From: Planctomycetota bacterium
Lineage (GTDB): Bacteria; Planctomycetota; Planctomycetia; Pirellulales; PNKZ01
Length of the DNA stretch: 64,000 bases
Assembly (NCBI GenBank): GCA_018242585.1
Contig: JAFEBQ010000025.1
Span: forward strand, 25,984 to 89,983
Direction of reading: 5' to 3'
The stretch's first letter is position 1; each line of letters opens with the position of its first letter. Of this stretch, positions 27,271-36,181 are shown one piece after another. Made by a program: the position numbers and the translations under genes. The notes beneath the pieces are model-generated. The model ran no database searches and had not been told where the DNA came from. It saw only the letters and a list, made by a program, of their open reading frames with translations.

Positions 27271-28728
27271 TTACTTGAAGAACACGAACGTCACGGCGAT
27301 GAACAGCGGGATCAGGATGCCGCACGAGTAGACCATATACCCGAAGAAGCCGGGCATCTTCACGCCGTTCTCTTCGGCGATGGCCTTGACCATGAAGTTC
27401 GGGCCGTTGCCGATGTAGGTGTTGGCGCCCATGAAGACCGCGCCGCAGGAAATGGCCGCCAGAATCTTCAGCGGTACGCCGCTCGGGTCCTTGGCCCCCG
27501 CCGCCAGGTATTCGGCCAGGTAACGTCCTTCGGTCGAAATGTGTTCCATCCCCGCCGCCGTGGCGGCAAAGGTCAAGTACGTGGGGGCGTTATCTAAGAA
27601 GCTCGACAGAATGCCCGCGGCCCAGAAGAAGTGCCACTCCTGGTCGCGACTCAGGCCCAGCGACTCGCCCTTGACGTTCAGGATTTCCAACGCCGGAATC
27701 ATCGTCACGAAGATGCCGGCAAATAGCACGGCCACTTCGATGATCGGCCCGAAGGTGAACTTGTTTTTGGCGCGATTCTCGCCCGACGTCGTAAAGTACG
27801 CGGCCAGGGCCAGCGCGACCATGATCCCTTCCTGCATGCCCTTCGGCCAGGTCGAGTGCCCGTCCTGATCGACGGCCTGACCGGCGAAGATGATCGTGGC
27901 CACGATGCCCAGCAGGAACAGAATGTTGTGCAGGCCGAGCACGCGCAGCGGCTCGTGCTGCATGACTTCTTCGTACTGGTCGCCCGGGCGTTCCCGTTCT
28001 TCCTTGTTCATGACCATCTGGTCCCAAACATTGAAGATTACCAGCAGCGCCCCGTTGACCATCAACCATTGCGGCCAAAGCTGCAACGTCCACTCGAACG
28101 GCACGCCGCGCAAGAAGCCGAGGAACAACGGGGGATCCCCCAGCGGAGTCAGCAACCCGCCGCAGTTCGAGACCACGAAGATGAAGAACACGACGATGTG
28201 CGCTTTGTTTTGCCGAGCCTTATTGGCCCGCAACAGCGGGCGAATCAACAGCACCGAGGCGCCGGTCGTGCCGACCAGGTTGGCAATCACCGCCCCCAGG
28301 GCGAGCATCAGCGTATTGATCAGCGGCGTGCCCGACAGCGAACCTTGCATGTAGATGCCGCCCGAAATCACGAACAGCGAGCCCAAGAGCGCGATGAACG
28401 AAACGTATTCATGGGCCGACTCGAGCAACCGGTGAGTGCCCGAGCCGTCGTTGAACTTCATGACCAGGTAAATGGCCAACGGCGCGGCCAACACGGCGGC
28501 CACGATCCCTTTGCTCTTGTTGTGCTCCCACCAGTGGGGCGCGGCCAAGGGAAAGACGGCAATCGACAATAGCAAGGCCGCGAACGGCAGCAGAGTCGCA
28601 TAGCCGCTCGAGTCGTACAGCGCCTGACCCATCTTGGGGCCGGCGGCGTGTCCATCGGCCAGGGCGGTCGTCGCGCCGGCCGCCAGAAAAGTTACTGCCA
28701 CGGCCACGCTCAATACGATTCGCTGCAT
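27271..28728 (-). CDS. NhaD-type Na+/H+ antiporter
   Basis: About 485 residues from ATG 28726-28728; a TTG two codons earlier is closer to the AAGGATC. An N-terminal signal-like segment (MQRIVLSVAVAVTFLAAGAT) is followed by about 11 hydrophobic segments. Family signatures of the NhaD/ArsB ion-transporter superfamily are GGLLTPLGDPPLFLGFLRG and the C-terminal GANTYIGNGPNFMVKAIAEE, with SFLDNAPTYLTF in between. The likely role is export of Na+ in exchange for H+ at the inner membrane; substrate is inferred from the family. The gene is single and ends in a strong terminator. Confidence 0.87.
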   Translation of the reverse strand: MQRIVLSVAVAVTFLAAGATTALADGHAAGPKMGQALYDSSGYATLLPFAALLLSIAVFPLAAPHWWEHNKSKGIVAAVLAAPLAIYLVMKFNDGSGTHRLLESAHEYVSFIALLGSLFVISGGIYMQGSLSGTPLINTLMLALGAVIANLVGTTGASVLLIRPLLRANKARQNKAHIVVFFIFVVSNCGGLLTPLGDPPLFLGFLRGVPFEWTLQLWPQWLMVNGALLVIFNVWDQMVMNKEERERPGDQYEEVMQHEPLRVLGLHNILFLLGIVATIIFAGQAVDQDGHSTWPKGMQEGIMVALALAAYFTTSGENRAKNKFTFGPIIEVAVLFAGIFVTMIPALEILNVKGESLGLSRDQEWHFFWAAGILSSFLDNAPTYLTFAATAAGMEHISTEGRYLAEYLAAGAKDPSGVPLKILAAISCGAVFMGANTYIGNGPNFMVKAIAEENGVKMPGFFGYMVYSCGILIPLFIAVTFVFFK

Positions 28729-28920
28729 GGTCAACGAGATCCTTGGGAGGCAACGATCAGAATGCGCGAGATTTCAAGAGCCGCCGCGCGTCGGCCGGCA
28801 TGGCGAGGCGTCCGCTGACGCGTCGAAATGACCCGCTGAGATTATGACACCAGATAGACGGCTGGCGTCCGAAACGCGCGGCCAGCGGCGGCGCAGTGCG
28901 GGCGGCGACGATTGTAGCAA

Positions 28921-30687
28921 TTAAACGCGGGCAGGTGGCCACCCACCCAGGTCAGCGATGGGTGCGCGCTCTGTAATTATTACAGCAGCCAACCGCGTCT
29001 CGGGGACCGGCGCGTGCAGGCTCATCTTGGTCGGACCAGTCGGCGTGGGCGTTTTTTCCTTGGGAGTCAGCAGGTCGATCGTGGTGATCGTGGCGAAGAA
29101 CAAGAAGAACGCCCCGCCCAAGGCCAGGCACGTGCGCTGGAACCAATTGGGGCGAATCGCCGGCGGCAACAGCAACGTGTTCACGGCCAGCACGTGCCAA
29201 CAACTGATACCAAAGGCAAAGTTGTACAGGTTCGCCGCCCAGGTCATCAGCTTTTCGGCATCGACGAACATCAGATTGAACAGCCCCAGCGCCGTATAGC
29301 CGCACAGCACGCCAAAGTACAAATAGCGAATCTTGCTGGGGTCTTGCCGCCGCATGAAGGGCAGGCCCGTCCAGACCAGATCGACCCACCGGCGCATGGC
29401 GCCGTCGGCCGTCGTAATCAAACTGGTCGAAAGGACCAAAAAGCCGCACAACAGCGTCAGATACCAGAACACGTGCCCCAGCGAGCCGCCGATGGCGTTT
29501 TCGACGCCGCGGGCCGTCTCGCCGGCGGCGGTCCAGCTTGAAGCCGACGTGCCGCGCGGCAGGAACTGCATCGACAACATGCTCGGCAAAGCGAGGCCGA
29601 TGAAGCAGGCCGGCAACCAGACGAGAAACTGCTCGCGTCCCACGTGACGCAACCAGCGCCGCCAGCGGGGCAGGTTCTCGGCGCTGGGAATGAACACCGC
29701 GCCAACGTGGGCCAGCTTGATTCCCTTGCCGCCGACCACGCTGGGAATGGCGCCGACATGGGCGCCCATGCCCCAGCCCTGATCGCGCGTGTAGGCGCTG
29801 ATGGTTGTGTTGGTCAATCCGCCCGATCCCGAGATGGCAACCATCAGGGCAATGAAGCCCAGGTAGCGCAGATGAACTGGCGGAACGCCCCGCCCCTCCC
29901 ACAACGACACGAAGATGTTGTCGATGTTGCTGCCCGGCTCGGTCAGCCCGTCGGGGCCCTGAACGCCTTCGACCGGCACGTTGCCGAACTTGAAGAACCC
30001 GGTGGTGATTTCCTTCCAAGTGTCGAACGTGGAATAGAAAACCGCCAAGTAGAGCAAGAAGCCGATCACCAACACCAGCTTGAACGACATCACCCACTTC
30101 AACGAGTTGAGCACCTTGCCGCCAAACGCCAACGGGGCGACGGCCAGCAGGAAGACGCCGCAACTCAGCAACTTCAGCATCAACCCTTCATCGGGGTTGT
30201 TCGCCGGGTCGGGCAGGCGCAGCAGATAGACCATCGCCAGCGGTGTCGCCGCCGAAACGGCCAGATAGGGCAACAGCGCGCCAAAGTCGGCGACCACGTA
30301 GACCCAGACCCAAAGCATGGGTCCAGGGGGGACGCGAAACTTGCCGGTGAAGATCGGCTCGCCGCAATAGAGCGTGTAGCGGCTGATCTCCATGTTGTAC
30401 ATGACTTGGGCCATGATGCTGATCGTGGCCAGCCAGAACAGCGCGCCCCCGTATTTGGCGGTCACCAAGGGACCGGTCAGCCATTCGCCCCCACCGATCG
30501 CCGCGGCCCCCATCACCATGCCTGGGCCGATCATGGCGGCCAGGTTGGTCCACTTAAAGTGGGGCGCGTCGGGCAGCCCGGCCACGTTCCAACGCGGCAT
30601 GGTGTGCGAGCCAGGATAGGGCGCGACCTGGCCCGAGCCGTCGGCCGGCGCGTCGTGCGAGGGGACAGCGGCTGCGTCTGACTGCAT
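28921..30687 (-). CDS. Nramp-like divalent-metal transporter family membrane protein
   Basis: About 588 residues from ATG 30685-30687, chosen because an upstream TTG would add an unrelated hydrophobic leader. The N-terminal 45 residues are cytoplasmic and Pro-rich. The core begins AAMIGPGMVMGAAAIGGGEW, where classical Nramps have DPGN; that metal-binding Asp-Pro-Gly-Asn is GPGM here. About 12 hydrophobic segments follow. The family is the Nramp/APC fold; because the canonical metal residues are altered, the substrate is uncertain. The extended loop between segments 6 and 7 (about 250-330) contains GSGGLTNTTISAYTRDQG. The C-terminus ends in a hydrophilic tail. Confidence 0.75.
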   Translation of the reverse strand: MQSDAAAVPSHDAPADGSGQVAPYPGSHTMPRWNVAGLPDAPHFKWTNLAAMIGPGMVMGAAAIGGGEWLTGPLVTAKYGGALFWLATISIMAQVMYNMEISRYTLYCGEPIFTGKFRVPPGPMLWVWVYVVADFGALLPYLAVSAATPLAMVYLLRLPDPANNPDEGLMLKLLSCGVFLLAVAPLAFGGKVLNSLKWVMSFKLVLVIGFLLYLAVFYSTFDTWKEITTGFFKFGNVPVEGVQGPDGLTEPGSNIDNIFVSLWEGRGVPPVHLRYLGFIALMVAISGSGGLTNTTISAYTRDQGWGMGAHVGAIPSVVGGKGIKLAHVGAVFIPSAENLPRWRRWLRHVGREQFLVWLPACFIGLALPSMLSMQFLPRGTSASSWTAAGETARGVENAIGGSLGHVFWYLTLLCGFLVLSTSLITTADGAMRRWVDLVWTGLPFMRRQDPSKIRYLYFGVLCGYTALGLFNLMFVDAEKLMTWAANLYNFAFGISCWHVLAVNTLLLPPAIRPNWFQRTCLALGGAFFLFFATITTIDLLTPKEKTPTPTGPTKMSLHAPVPETRLAAVIITERAPIADLGGWPPARV

Positions 30688-31259
30688 TGTGAGGTCTGAC
30701 CTAACGACAAATGAAGATTGGCTAATACAAGCCAGCAGAAGCATGGCAGCCGGGTAGGCCCGATGCAAGCCTCGGCCAACCCGTTCCGCGGCCCGGAGTT
30801 GCCATCAGGACAGAGTGGCAGAGTTTGCCCATTGCCCCACAACGGTTTGTGAAGCTCGGGTACTCGAAATCACGGGTGGCCTCCGCTACAATCCACGCCC
30901 GAGACATCGCTCGCCCACCGCAGCGTGGCGGAGCCACGTGCCAGCGACCAGGATCGACTGCCAGAGCCCCAGCGCTATACCGCGCCCCCCGGGGTGGTTG
31001 TCGTCCGTGTCGTGCTCGCGCGCTCTGTGTGCCAAATGGTTCTGGCACGGCGGTGTGGTTCTTTGGAGATGGTCTTGTCCGGTTGATTTCGCTCGTCTTG
31101 TTTTGTTCGCCTTGTTTCACTTGTCGATGCGGTTCCGCCGTGGCGAGCGGCAGAAGGCTCGACAAGCGAGTGCGCACGAATCGAGGCTAATCGAACGCAC
31201 GACTGCCCATCTTTCCAGAGGCTCTGCTTCGGCCTGCTTCACAACCTGAGAGATGTACG
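30688..31259. other. Gap between divergent Nramp-like and glgP genes
   Basis: Frames here are short and arginine/cysteine-rich; none has a supported start. A TACAAT hexamer at 30887-30892 faces glgP but lacks a proper -35. I see no repeats or hairpins of note. Confidence 0.4.
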
Positions 31260-33455
31260 ATGAGCCAGATTGAAGAAGTCCCCCCCGCCGGTTTGGAACG
31301 CATGAATTTGTCGGGCCACGCGATCACGTTGTACGACAAGTGCTTGGCGCTGGCCCATAACCTGTGGTGGGCGTGGCAGCCGGAAGTGGTGAACCTGTTC
31401 CGCGATCTGGACCCGATTCGCTGGCGACAACTGGACCACAACCCGATCGCGCTACTCAGCGAGTTCACGCCCGAGCGCCTCGAGATGCGGGCCGCCGAGT
31501 TGGTGCTCTATAGCCGCATCAATCACAGCTACCGCCGGCTGAAAGAATACTTGGCCAGCGGGCAGACCTGGTCGACGACCCACGCCGGCGTGTTGGGCAG
31601 CAAGCCGGTCGCTTATTTCTCGGCCGAGTTCGGTCTGCACGAATCGGTGCCGATCTACTCGGGCGGTCTGGGCGTGTTGTCGGGCGACCATGTCAAGGCG
31701 GCCAGCGACCTGGGTTTGCCATTTATTGCCATCGGCCTGTTCTACGATCAGGGCTATTTCAAGCAGCACCTCGACTCCGAGGGGTACCAGAACGAAGAGT
31801 ACCTGGATACCAAGGTCGAAAACGTGCCGATGAAGCCGGCCCTCGGACCCGACGGCAAGCCGGTGATGATCACCATCGACACTCGCAACGGCTCGCTACA
31901 GGTCAAGGTGTGGCTGATGAACGTCGGCCGAGTGTCGCTGTACCTGCTGGACAGCGACGTTGACGGCAATCGCCCCGAGGACCGCGAGCTGACCAGCCGG
32001 CTGTACGGCGGCGACCACCGCACCCGCATCCGCCAGGAGTTGGTGCTGGGCGTCGGCGGTGTCAAGGCGCTCAAGGCGCTGGGCATCTCGCCGGGCGCCT
32101 ATCACCTGAACGAAGGGCACAGCGCGTTCGCCCCGCTCGAGGTGATTCGCGTGATGATGGAAGACGACGGGGTGTCGTTCGATGACGCCCTGCGCGAAAC
32201 GGCCCAGCACACGGTATTCACCACCCACACGCCGGTCCCCGCCGGTCACGACCGGTTCGACGGCGGTATGATCGAAGAGCACTTGGGCCCGCTGCGCGAT
32301 CGGCTGGGCATTTCCTATGACCAGTTGATGGGTCTGGGTCGCGTCGAGCCTCACAACAACAACGAAACATTTTGCATGACGGTGCTAGCGCTCAAGCTGT
32401 CGCGCCGCGCCAACGCGGTGAGCTCGCTGCACGGGTATGTCAGCCGGCGGATGTGGGCCCATCTGTGGCCGTGGCGCGTCGAGGAAGAGATTCCGATCGG
32501 CCACATCACCAACGGCGTTCACGTGCCAAGCTGGCTCGCCTGGCAGATGCAGCAACTGTTCGACCGCTACTTCCCGGTCAACTGGCTGCGGGTCCAGGAC
32601 GAAGCCGAGATGTGGCAAAAGGTTTACAATATCGACCCGGGCGAGTTGTGGGAAACGCACTACGCGCTGAAGAACCAATTGCTGGCCTTCGTCCGTCGCC
32701 GCGTCAGCCGGCAGTATCGCCGTCGCGGTGAAAGCGACGAGACGGTGGAATTTGCCCGCAACATGCTCGACCCGAACGTGCTGACCATTGGCTTTGCGCG
32801 GCGGTTCGCCACGTACAAGCGGGCCGACCTGCTGTTGACCGACATCGAGCAGTTGTACGAAATCGTCAGCAGCACCGATCATCCTGTGCAGTTCATCTTT
32901 GCCGGCAAGGCGCACCCGGCCGACGAGCCGGGCAAGCAGTTCATCAAGCGGATCGCGAATCTGCGGCACGACCCCAAGCTGGCCTCGCGCGTGGCCTTTA
33001 TCGAAGACTACGACATCAACGTCTGCCGACACCTGATCCAAGGGGTTGACGTGTGGCTCAATAATCCGCGCCGGCCGTTGGAAGCCTCGGGCACCAGCGG
33101 TCAAAAGGCGGTGCTCAACGGCGGGCTCAACTTGTCGGTCCTCGACGGTTGGTGGGCCGAAGCCTATGACGGCAAGAACGGCTTTTCCATCGGCAAGGGA
33201 TCGACCCACGTCAACAATGAGATCAACGACCGCCGCGACGCCGAAGACTTGTATCGCGTGTTGCGGACGCAGGTGATCCCGTTGTACTACGAACGCGACG
33301 TCGACAATCTGCCGCGGCAGTGGATCAAGCGGATGATGAATTCGATCAGTTCGCTGGCGTGGCGGTTCAGCGCCCACCGGATGGTGATCGACTATGTGAA
33401 TAACAGCTACCTGCCCGCCGCCGGCGGCAGTAGCTGCCAGATGAACATCCACTAA
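31260..33455 (+). CDS. glgP: Alpha-glucan (glycogen/maltodextrin) phosphorylase
   Basis: 731 residues, the compact bacterial form of GT35. The PLP-binding lysine lies in SGTSGQKAVLNGGLNLSVLDG (Lys616). Other signatures are VAYFSAEFGLHESVPIYSGGLG near the N-terminus, GAYHLNEGHSAF, and TIGFARRFATYKRADLLL. It releases glucose-1-phosphate from alpha-1,4-glucans with inorganic phosphate in the cytoplasm. The start ATG 31260 is the first plausible codon. It is not adjacent to other glycogen genes. No regulatory extension of the eukaryotic type is present. Confidence 0.93.
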   Translation: MSQIEEVPPAGLERMNLSGHAITLYDKCLALAHNLWWAWQPEVVNLFRDLDPIRWRQLDHNPIALLSEFTPERLEMRAAELVLYSRINHSYRRLKEYLASGQTWSTTHAGVLGSKPVAYFSAEFGLHESVPIYSGGLGVLSGDHVKAASDLGLPFIAIGLFYDQGYFKQHLDSEGYQNEEYLDTKVENVPMKPALGPDGKPVMITIDTRNGSLQVKVWLMNVGRVSLYLLDSDVDGNRPEDRELTSRLYGGDHRTRIRQELVLGVGGVKALKALGISPGAYHLNEGHSAFAPLEVIRVMMEDDGVSFDDALRETAQHTVFTTHTPVPAGHDRFDGGMIEEHLGPLRDRLGISYDQLMGLGRVEPHNNNETFCMTVLALKLSRRANAVSSLHGYVSRRMWAHLWPWRVEEEIPIGHITNGVHVPSWLAWQMQQLFDRYFPVNWLRVQDEAEMWQKVYNIDPGELWETHYALKNQLLAFVRRRVSRQYRRRGESDETVEFARNMLDPNVLTIGFARRFATYKRADLLLTDIEQLYEIVSSTDHPVQFIFAGKAHPADEPGKQFIKRIANLRHDPKLASRVAFIEDYDINVCRHLIQGVDVWLNNPRRPLEASGTSGQKAVLNGGLNLSVLDGWWAEAYDGKNGFSIGKGSTHVNNEINDRRDAEDLYRVLRTQVIPLYYERDVDNLPRQWIKRMMNSISSLAWRFSAHRMVIDYVNNSYLPAAGGSSCQMNIH

Positions 33456-33999
33456 GGCGTGACGTGTTTCGACTCCCGCTGGTTTGTAAAAGGCCAGGTT
33501 GTTCGCCTCATTCGCGCATGACGGGGTTGGCTGGTGTTATTTCCGCGCAGGCGTGTTCTTAATACGCTGGTGAAGCCGTTGTTTGGGCAGCACCGACACG
33601 GGTGTCGGCGTCGCGCTGCGGTGGGAGGGCACAGGGTTACTGCCTGGTTCCTCTCGCGCCTGCGTTGCCGGGTCGGCGCCCTCTCCCGCGACCCATCGGT
33701 CGCCGCAAACTCCTCAGCAAGCTAGGCCGACCGGGCGAACCTCGGTACTTCGCCATCGTCAAAGGGTTTACGTCGCTCGGTGTAGCCTAAACCGCCACGA
33801 ACCCCCGCCAGAAGTCCAGGTCGTTTTTGCCGCACTATTTTTCGCACAATTCGCATTTTCTGAATATTTCCTCAAACATTACGGCAAGTTAATCTGAAGA
33901 ACCGATCAAGACTGCTAGCCCGAATGTGCTATCGCTCCTCTCAATTGGCGCGGGCATTGCACATTGGGGCCTTCGCACCTCGATTAGGTTCCTTCAGCC
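33456..33999. other. Gap upstream of the desaturase gene
   Basis: No gene recognised; the frame 33583-33897 has random composition. The stretch 33830-33900 is clearly A/T-rich compared with its surroundings and is the most likely promoter region for the desaturase, but I cannot assign boxes with confidence. Confidence 0.4.
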
Positions 34000-35058
34000 A
34001 TGTCTACGCCTGCTCCCATTGCGGAAATGCGCCGCATTGTCGGCGACCAGTTCCACCACTGGGCCTGGCTCTACTGGCTTGACATGTTCGCCTGTATTGC
34101 CGTCGGCTACACCGCCGCGTCGTTCTATCTGGCGGCGCCTTGGTTCAGCGCCCGGCAGATCATCTGCCTGGCGATTGCGGCCTTGGCGCTGTTCCGTGTC
34201 GGCAGCTTCATTCACGAGATCGCGCACCTACGACAAGGAAAGATGCGCGCATTCCAGGTTGCCTGGAACGTACTGGTCGGCATTCCGCTGCTGATGCCCA
34301 GCTTCTTCTATACCAATCACATCGATCACCATAAGACGGACCATTACGGCACCGAGCACGACGGCGAGTACGTGCCGCTGGGCACGTCAGCGTGGCACCA
34401 CATCGTGCTGTTCATGGCCCAGGCGTTGGTCATGCCCCTATACGTGTTCGTTCGCTTCCTGTTGAGCCCCATCACGTTCCTGACGCCGGGCCTGCGGCAG
34501 TGGACCCTGGAGCATTGCTCGTCGTTCGTGATGAACTTCCATCATCGCCTGAACGTGCCCAAGTCGGCGCCGCGCAAGTTGTGGGCCGCCGTCGAGTTGG
34601 CCTGCAGTGCTCGAGCCTGGGCCATGTTACTGGTGATCGTGGCCGGGCTGTATCCGTGGACGCGGCTGTTCCAGTTGTACTTGCTGAGCGTGTCGATCCT
34701 GTCGTTGAACTACAATCGCAACCTGGTTGCCCATCACTACCGCAACCGGGGCGGGACGATGTCGCACTTGGACCAGTTGATCGACTCGGTGAATATCACC
34801 GGCGGCTGGCTGACCGAGTTGTTCTTCCCGCTGGGCCTGCGCTACCACGCCTTGCACCATCTGTTTCCGGCGCTGCCGTATCACGAGTTGCCATCGGCCC
34901 ACCGGAAACTGCTCGGGGAACTGCCGCCCGATTCGCCGTACCGCGTCACGGTGTTTCCGACCTACTGGTCGGTGCTCCGCGAACTGATCGGCGACACGCT
35001 CCGCGCCACGCGCCGCGGCAAAGGGCACGGCGGCGGTCAAATGGCCGCCACCAGCTAA
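34000..35058 (+). CDS. Membrane fatty-acid desaturase/hydroxylase family protein
   Basis: 352 residues from ATG 34000. Three histidine boxes that bind a di-iron site are present: HEIAH, HIDHHKTDH and HALHHLF, plus NLVAHHYRN. Four or so hydrophobic stretches place it in the inner membrane. The family introduces double bonds or hydroxyls into acyl chains or carotenoids; the substrate cannot be told from sequence. The last 40 residues are basic and Gly-rich. The gene is followed by a good terminator. Confidence 0.85.
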   Translation: MSTPAPIAEMRRIVGDQFHHWAWLYWLDMFACIAVGYTAASFYLAAPWFSARQIICLAIAALALFRVGSFIHEIAHLRQGKMRAFQVAWNVLVGIPLLMPSFFYTNHIDHHKTDHYGTEHDGEYVPLGTSAWHHIVLFMAQALVMPLYVFVRFLLSPITFLTPGLRQWTLEHCSSFVMNFHHRLNVPKSAPRKLWAAVELACSARAWAMLLVIVAGLYPWTRLFQLYLLSVSILSLNYNRNLVAHHYRNRGGTMSHLDQLIDSVNITGGWLTELFFPLGLRYHALHHLFPALPYHELPSAHRKLLGELPPDSPYRVTVFPTYWSVLRELIGDTLRATRRGKGHGGGQMAATS

Positions 35059-35089
35059 TCGCCCGCACGCCATTGAAAGCCAACATCCC

Positions 35090-35125
35090 AAGCCCAGGAG
35101 TCGCACTCCTGGGCCTTTTCTTGCG
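35090..35125 (+). terminator. Intrinsic terminator of the desaturase gene
   Basis: The stem GCCCAGGAG / CTCCTGGGC with loop TCGCA (35101-35105) followed by CTTTTCTTGCGC. It is the plus-strand member of the CCCAGG/CCTGGG terminator family. Confidence 0.82.
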
Positions 35126-35137
35126 CAGCAGAACGCT

Positions 35138-35353
35138 TCAACCGCGAAGGGCGCCAAGGAAAATGCGAAGACGCGGTCGACCACGACGACACGACGGACA
35201 CGACGTAGGAAATGATGGGTGATGAGTGATGAATACGACGGGGCGACGCGCGGGCCGATGGCCCCGCGGCTATACCGCAAAGCGTTCTTCACTCTCCCGT
35301 TTTTCTGCGTGCCCTAAGGCATTCTCGTCGTGTCGTCGTGGTTGGCCTTTTTC
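35138..35353. repeat. Composite repeat element E7 (partial R1, R3, R6, R3')
   Basis: It starts with a degenerate R1 (TTCAACCGCGAAGGGCGCC), continues with R3 (35177-35211), a well-kept R6 copy (about 35211-35300, with GCGTTCTTCACTCTCC) and a shortened R3' arm (35325-35345, CGTCGTGTCGTCGTGG). It lies between the desaturase terminator and the lptE-like stop codon. Confidence 0.8.
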
Positions 35354-35365
35354 TCCATGCGCCGG

Positions 35366-35917
35366 TTACCAAGGGGCTTCCATCATGGACACGATCTGTT
35401 CGGCCAGGCGCTGGATCGACTGTTGCTGCTGGGTGGTGATCGTCTGACCCATTTCGGGCACCAGGTTGTTGACCTGCTGCACGGTCATCATCGCTTGGGG
35501 CACCGGCACCGATCGGTCGCCTTGCAATTGCGAGCCGCGGCGGTCGACCCAACTAACCTGGACCATCATTTGCGTCTGGAGCAAGCGCTGCTCGTCGGTG
35601 GGCGGCTTGACCAGCAGTTGTTTCGATTCGCCGACGATGCGGCCGCTCAGCACGCTGTCGGCTTCAGTCGAGCCGACGACCTTGAACGGGGTCTTGAGTT
35701 CGATTTCCTTGACCACGGCTTCGGTCAACTGCTCGCCCAGGTCGCGGCGGAAGCTGTTCGATTCAAAGATCGGCACGTGTACCGTGCGGATGTTAGGCGG
35801 ATAGAGCGACCGCGTGCCGACCATGTACGTCCGGCAGCCCGGGGCGGCAACCAGAGCCAAGGCGGCCAGCAGCAGGGCTGACAGGGCAGCGCGTCGCTTA
35901 ATCGTAGTGCGTGCCAT
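35366..35917 (-). CDS. LptE-like outer-membrane lipopolysaccharide-assembly lipoprotein
   Basis: 183 residues from ATG 35915-35917; this start gives a basic n-region (MARTTIKRRAALSA) and the lipobox LVAAPGC. The mature protein begins RTYMVGTRSLYPPNIRTVHV and continues FESNSFRRDLGEQLTEAVVK, the pattern of LptE/RlpB homologues, which plug the LptD barrel. The C-terminal part is a Gln-rich helix. Together with the BamD-like gene next door, it supports a Gram-negative type outer membrane. Planctomycete LptE homologues are divergent, so I leave the symbol empty. Confidence 0.78.
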   Translation of the reverse strand: MARTTIKRRAALSALLLAALALVAAPGCRTYMVGTRSLYPPNIRTVHVPIFESNSFRRDLGEQLTEAVVKEIELKTPFKVVGSTEADSVLSGRIVGESKQLLVKPPTDEQRLLQTQMMVQVSWVDRRGSQLQGDRSVPVPQAMMTVQQVNNLVPEMGQTITTQQQQSIQRLAEQIVSMMEAPW

Positions 35918-35943
35918 GGATTTGCCGCGACTGGGGAAAACTG

Positions 35944-36163
35944 AATTCGACCACGACGACACGACGGTCACGACGTAGGAAAATACAAGAGACAAAAGAT
36001 TTTGAACCGCAAAGGAAGATGTGGGGGAGTGAGGATGTTGGGGCGTGGGGGTGTAAAAGGCTTTTCTAGTTCAGGGTGCGTGGCTCGCGACAGCGACTCC
36101 CCCACCCTCTACTCCCCAACTCCCCCACGGCCTTCTCCGTGTCCTCTGTGTCTCCGTGGTAAA
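35944..36163. repeat. Composite repeat element E8 (R3, partial R1, G-rich inverted block, R4')
   Basis: An R3 copy (35946-35981), a truncated R1 (from 36001), a G-rich block (36019-36058, GTGGGGGAGTGAGGATG) mirrored by a C-rich block (36098-36130, CCCCAACTCCCCCAC) and an R4' arm (36134-36163). The G/C-rich pair is a further module seen only here. Confidence 0.75.
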
Positions 36164-36181
36164 TGCTTCTCCTCTGTCCGC

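Noticed and set aside
33583..33897. Plus-strand 104-codon frame before the desaturase
   Set aside because: Random composition, no ribosome-binding site, no family; probably chance.
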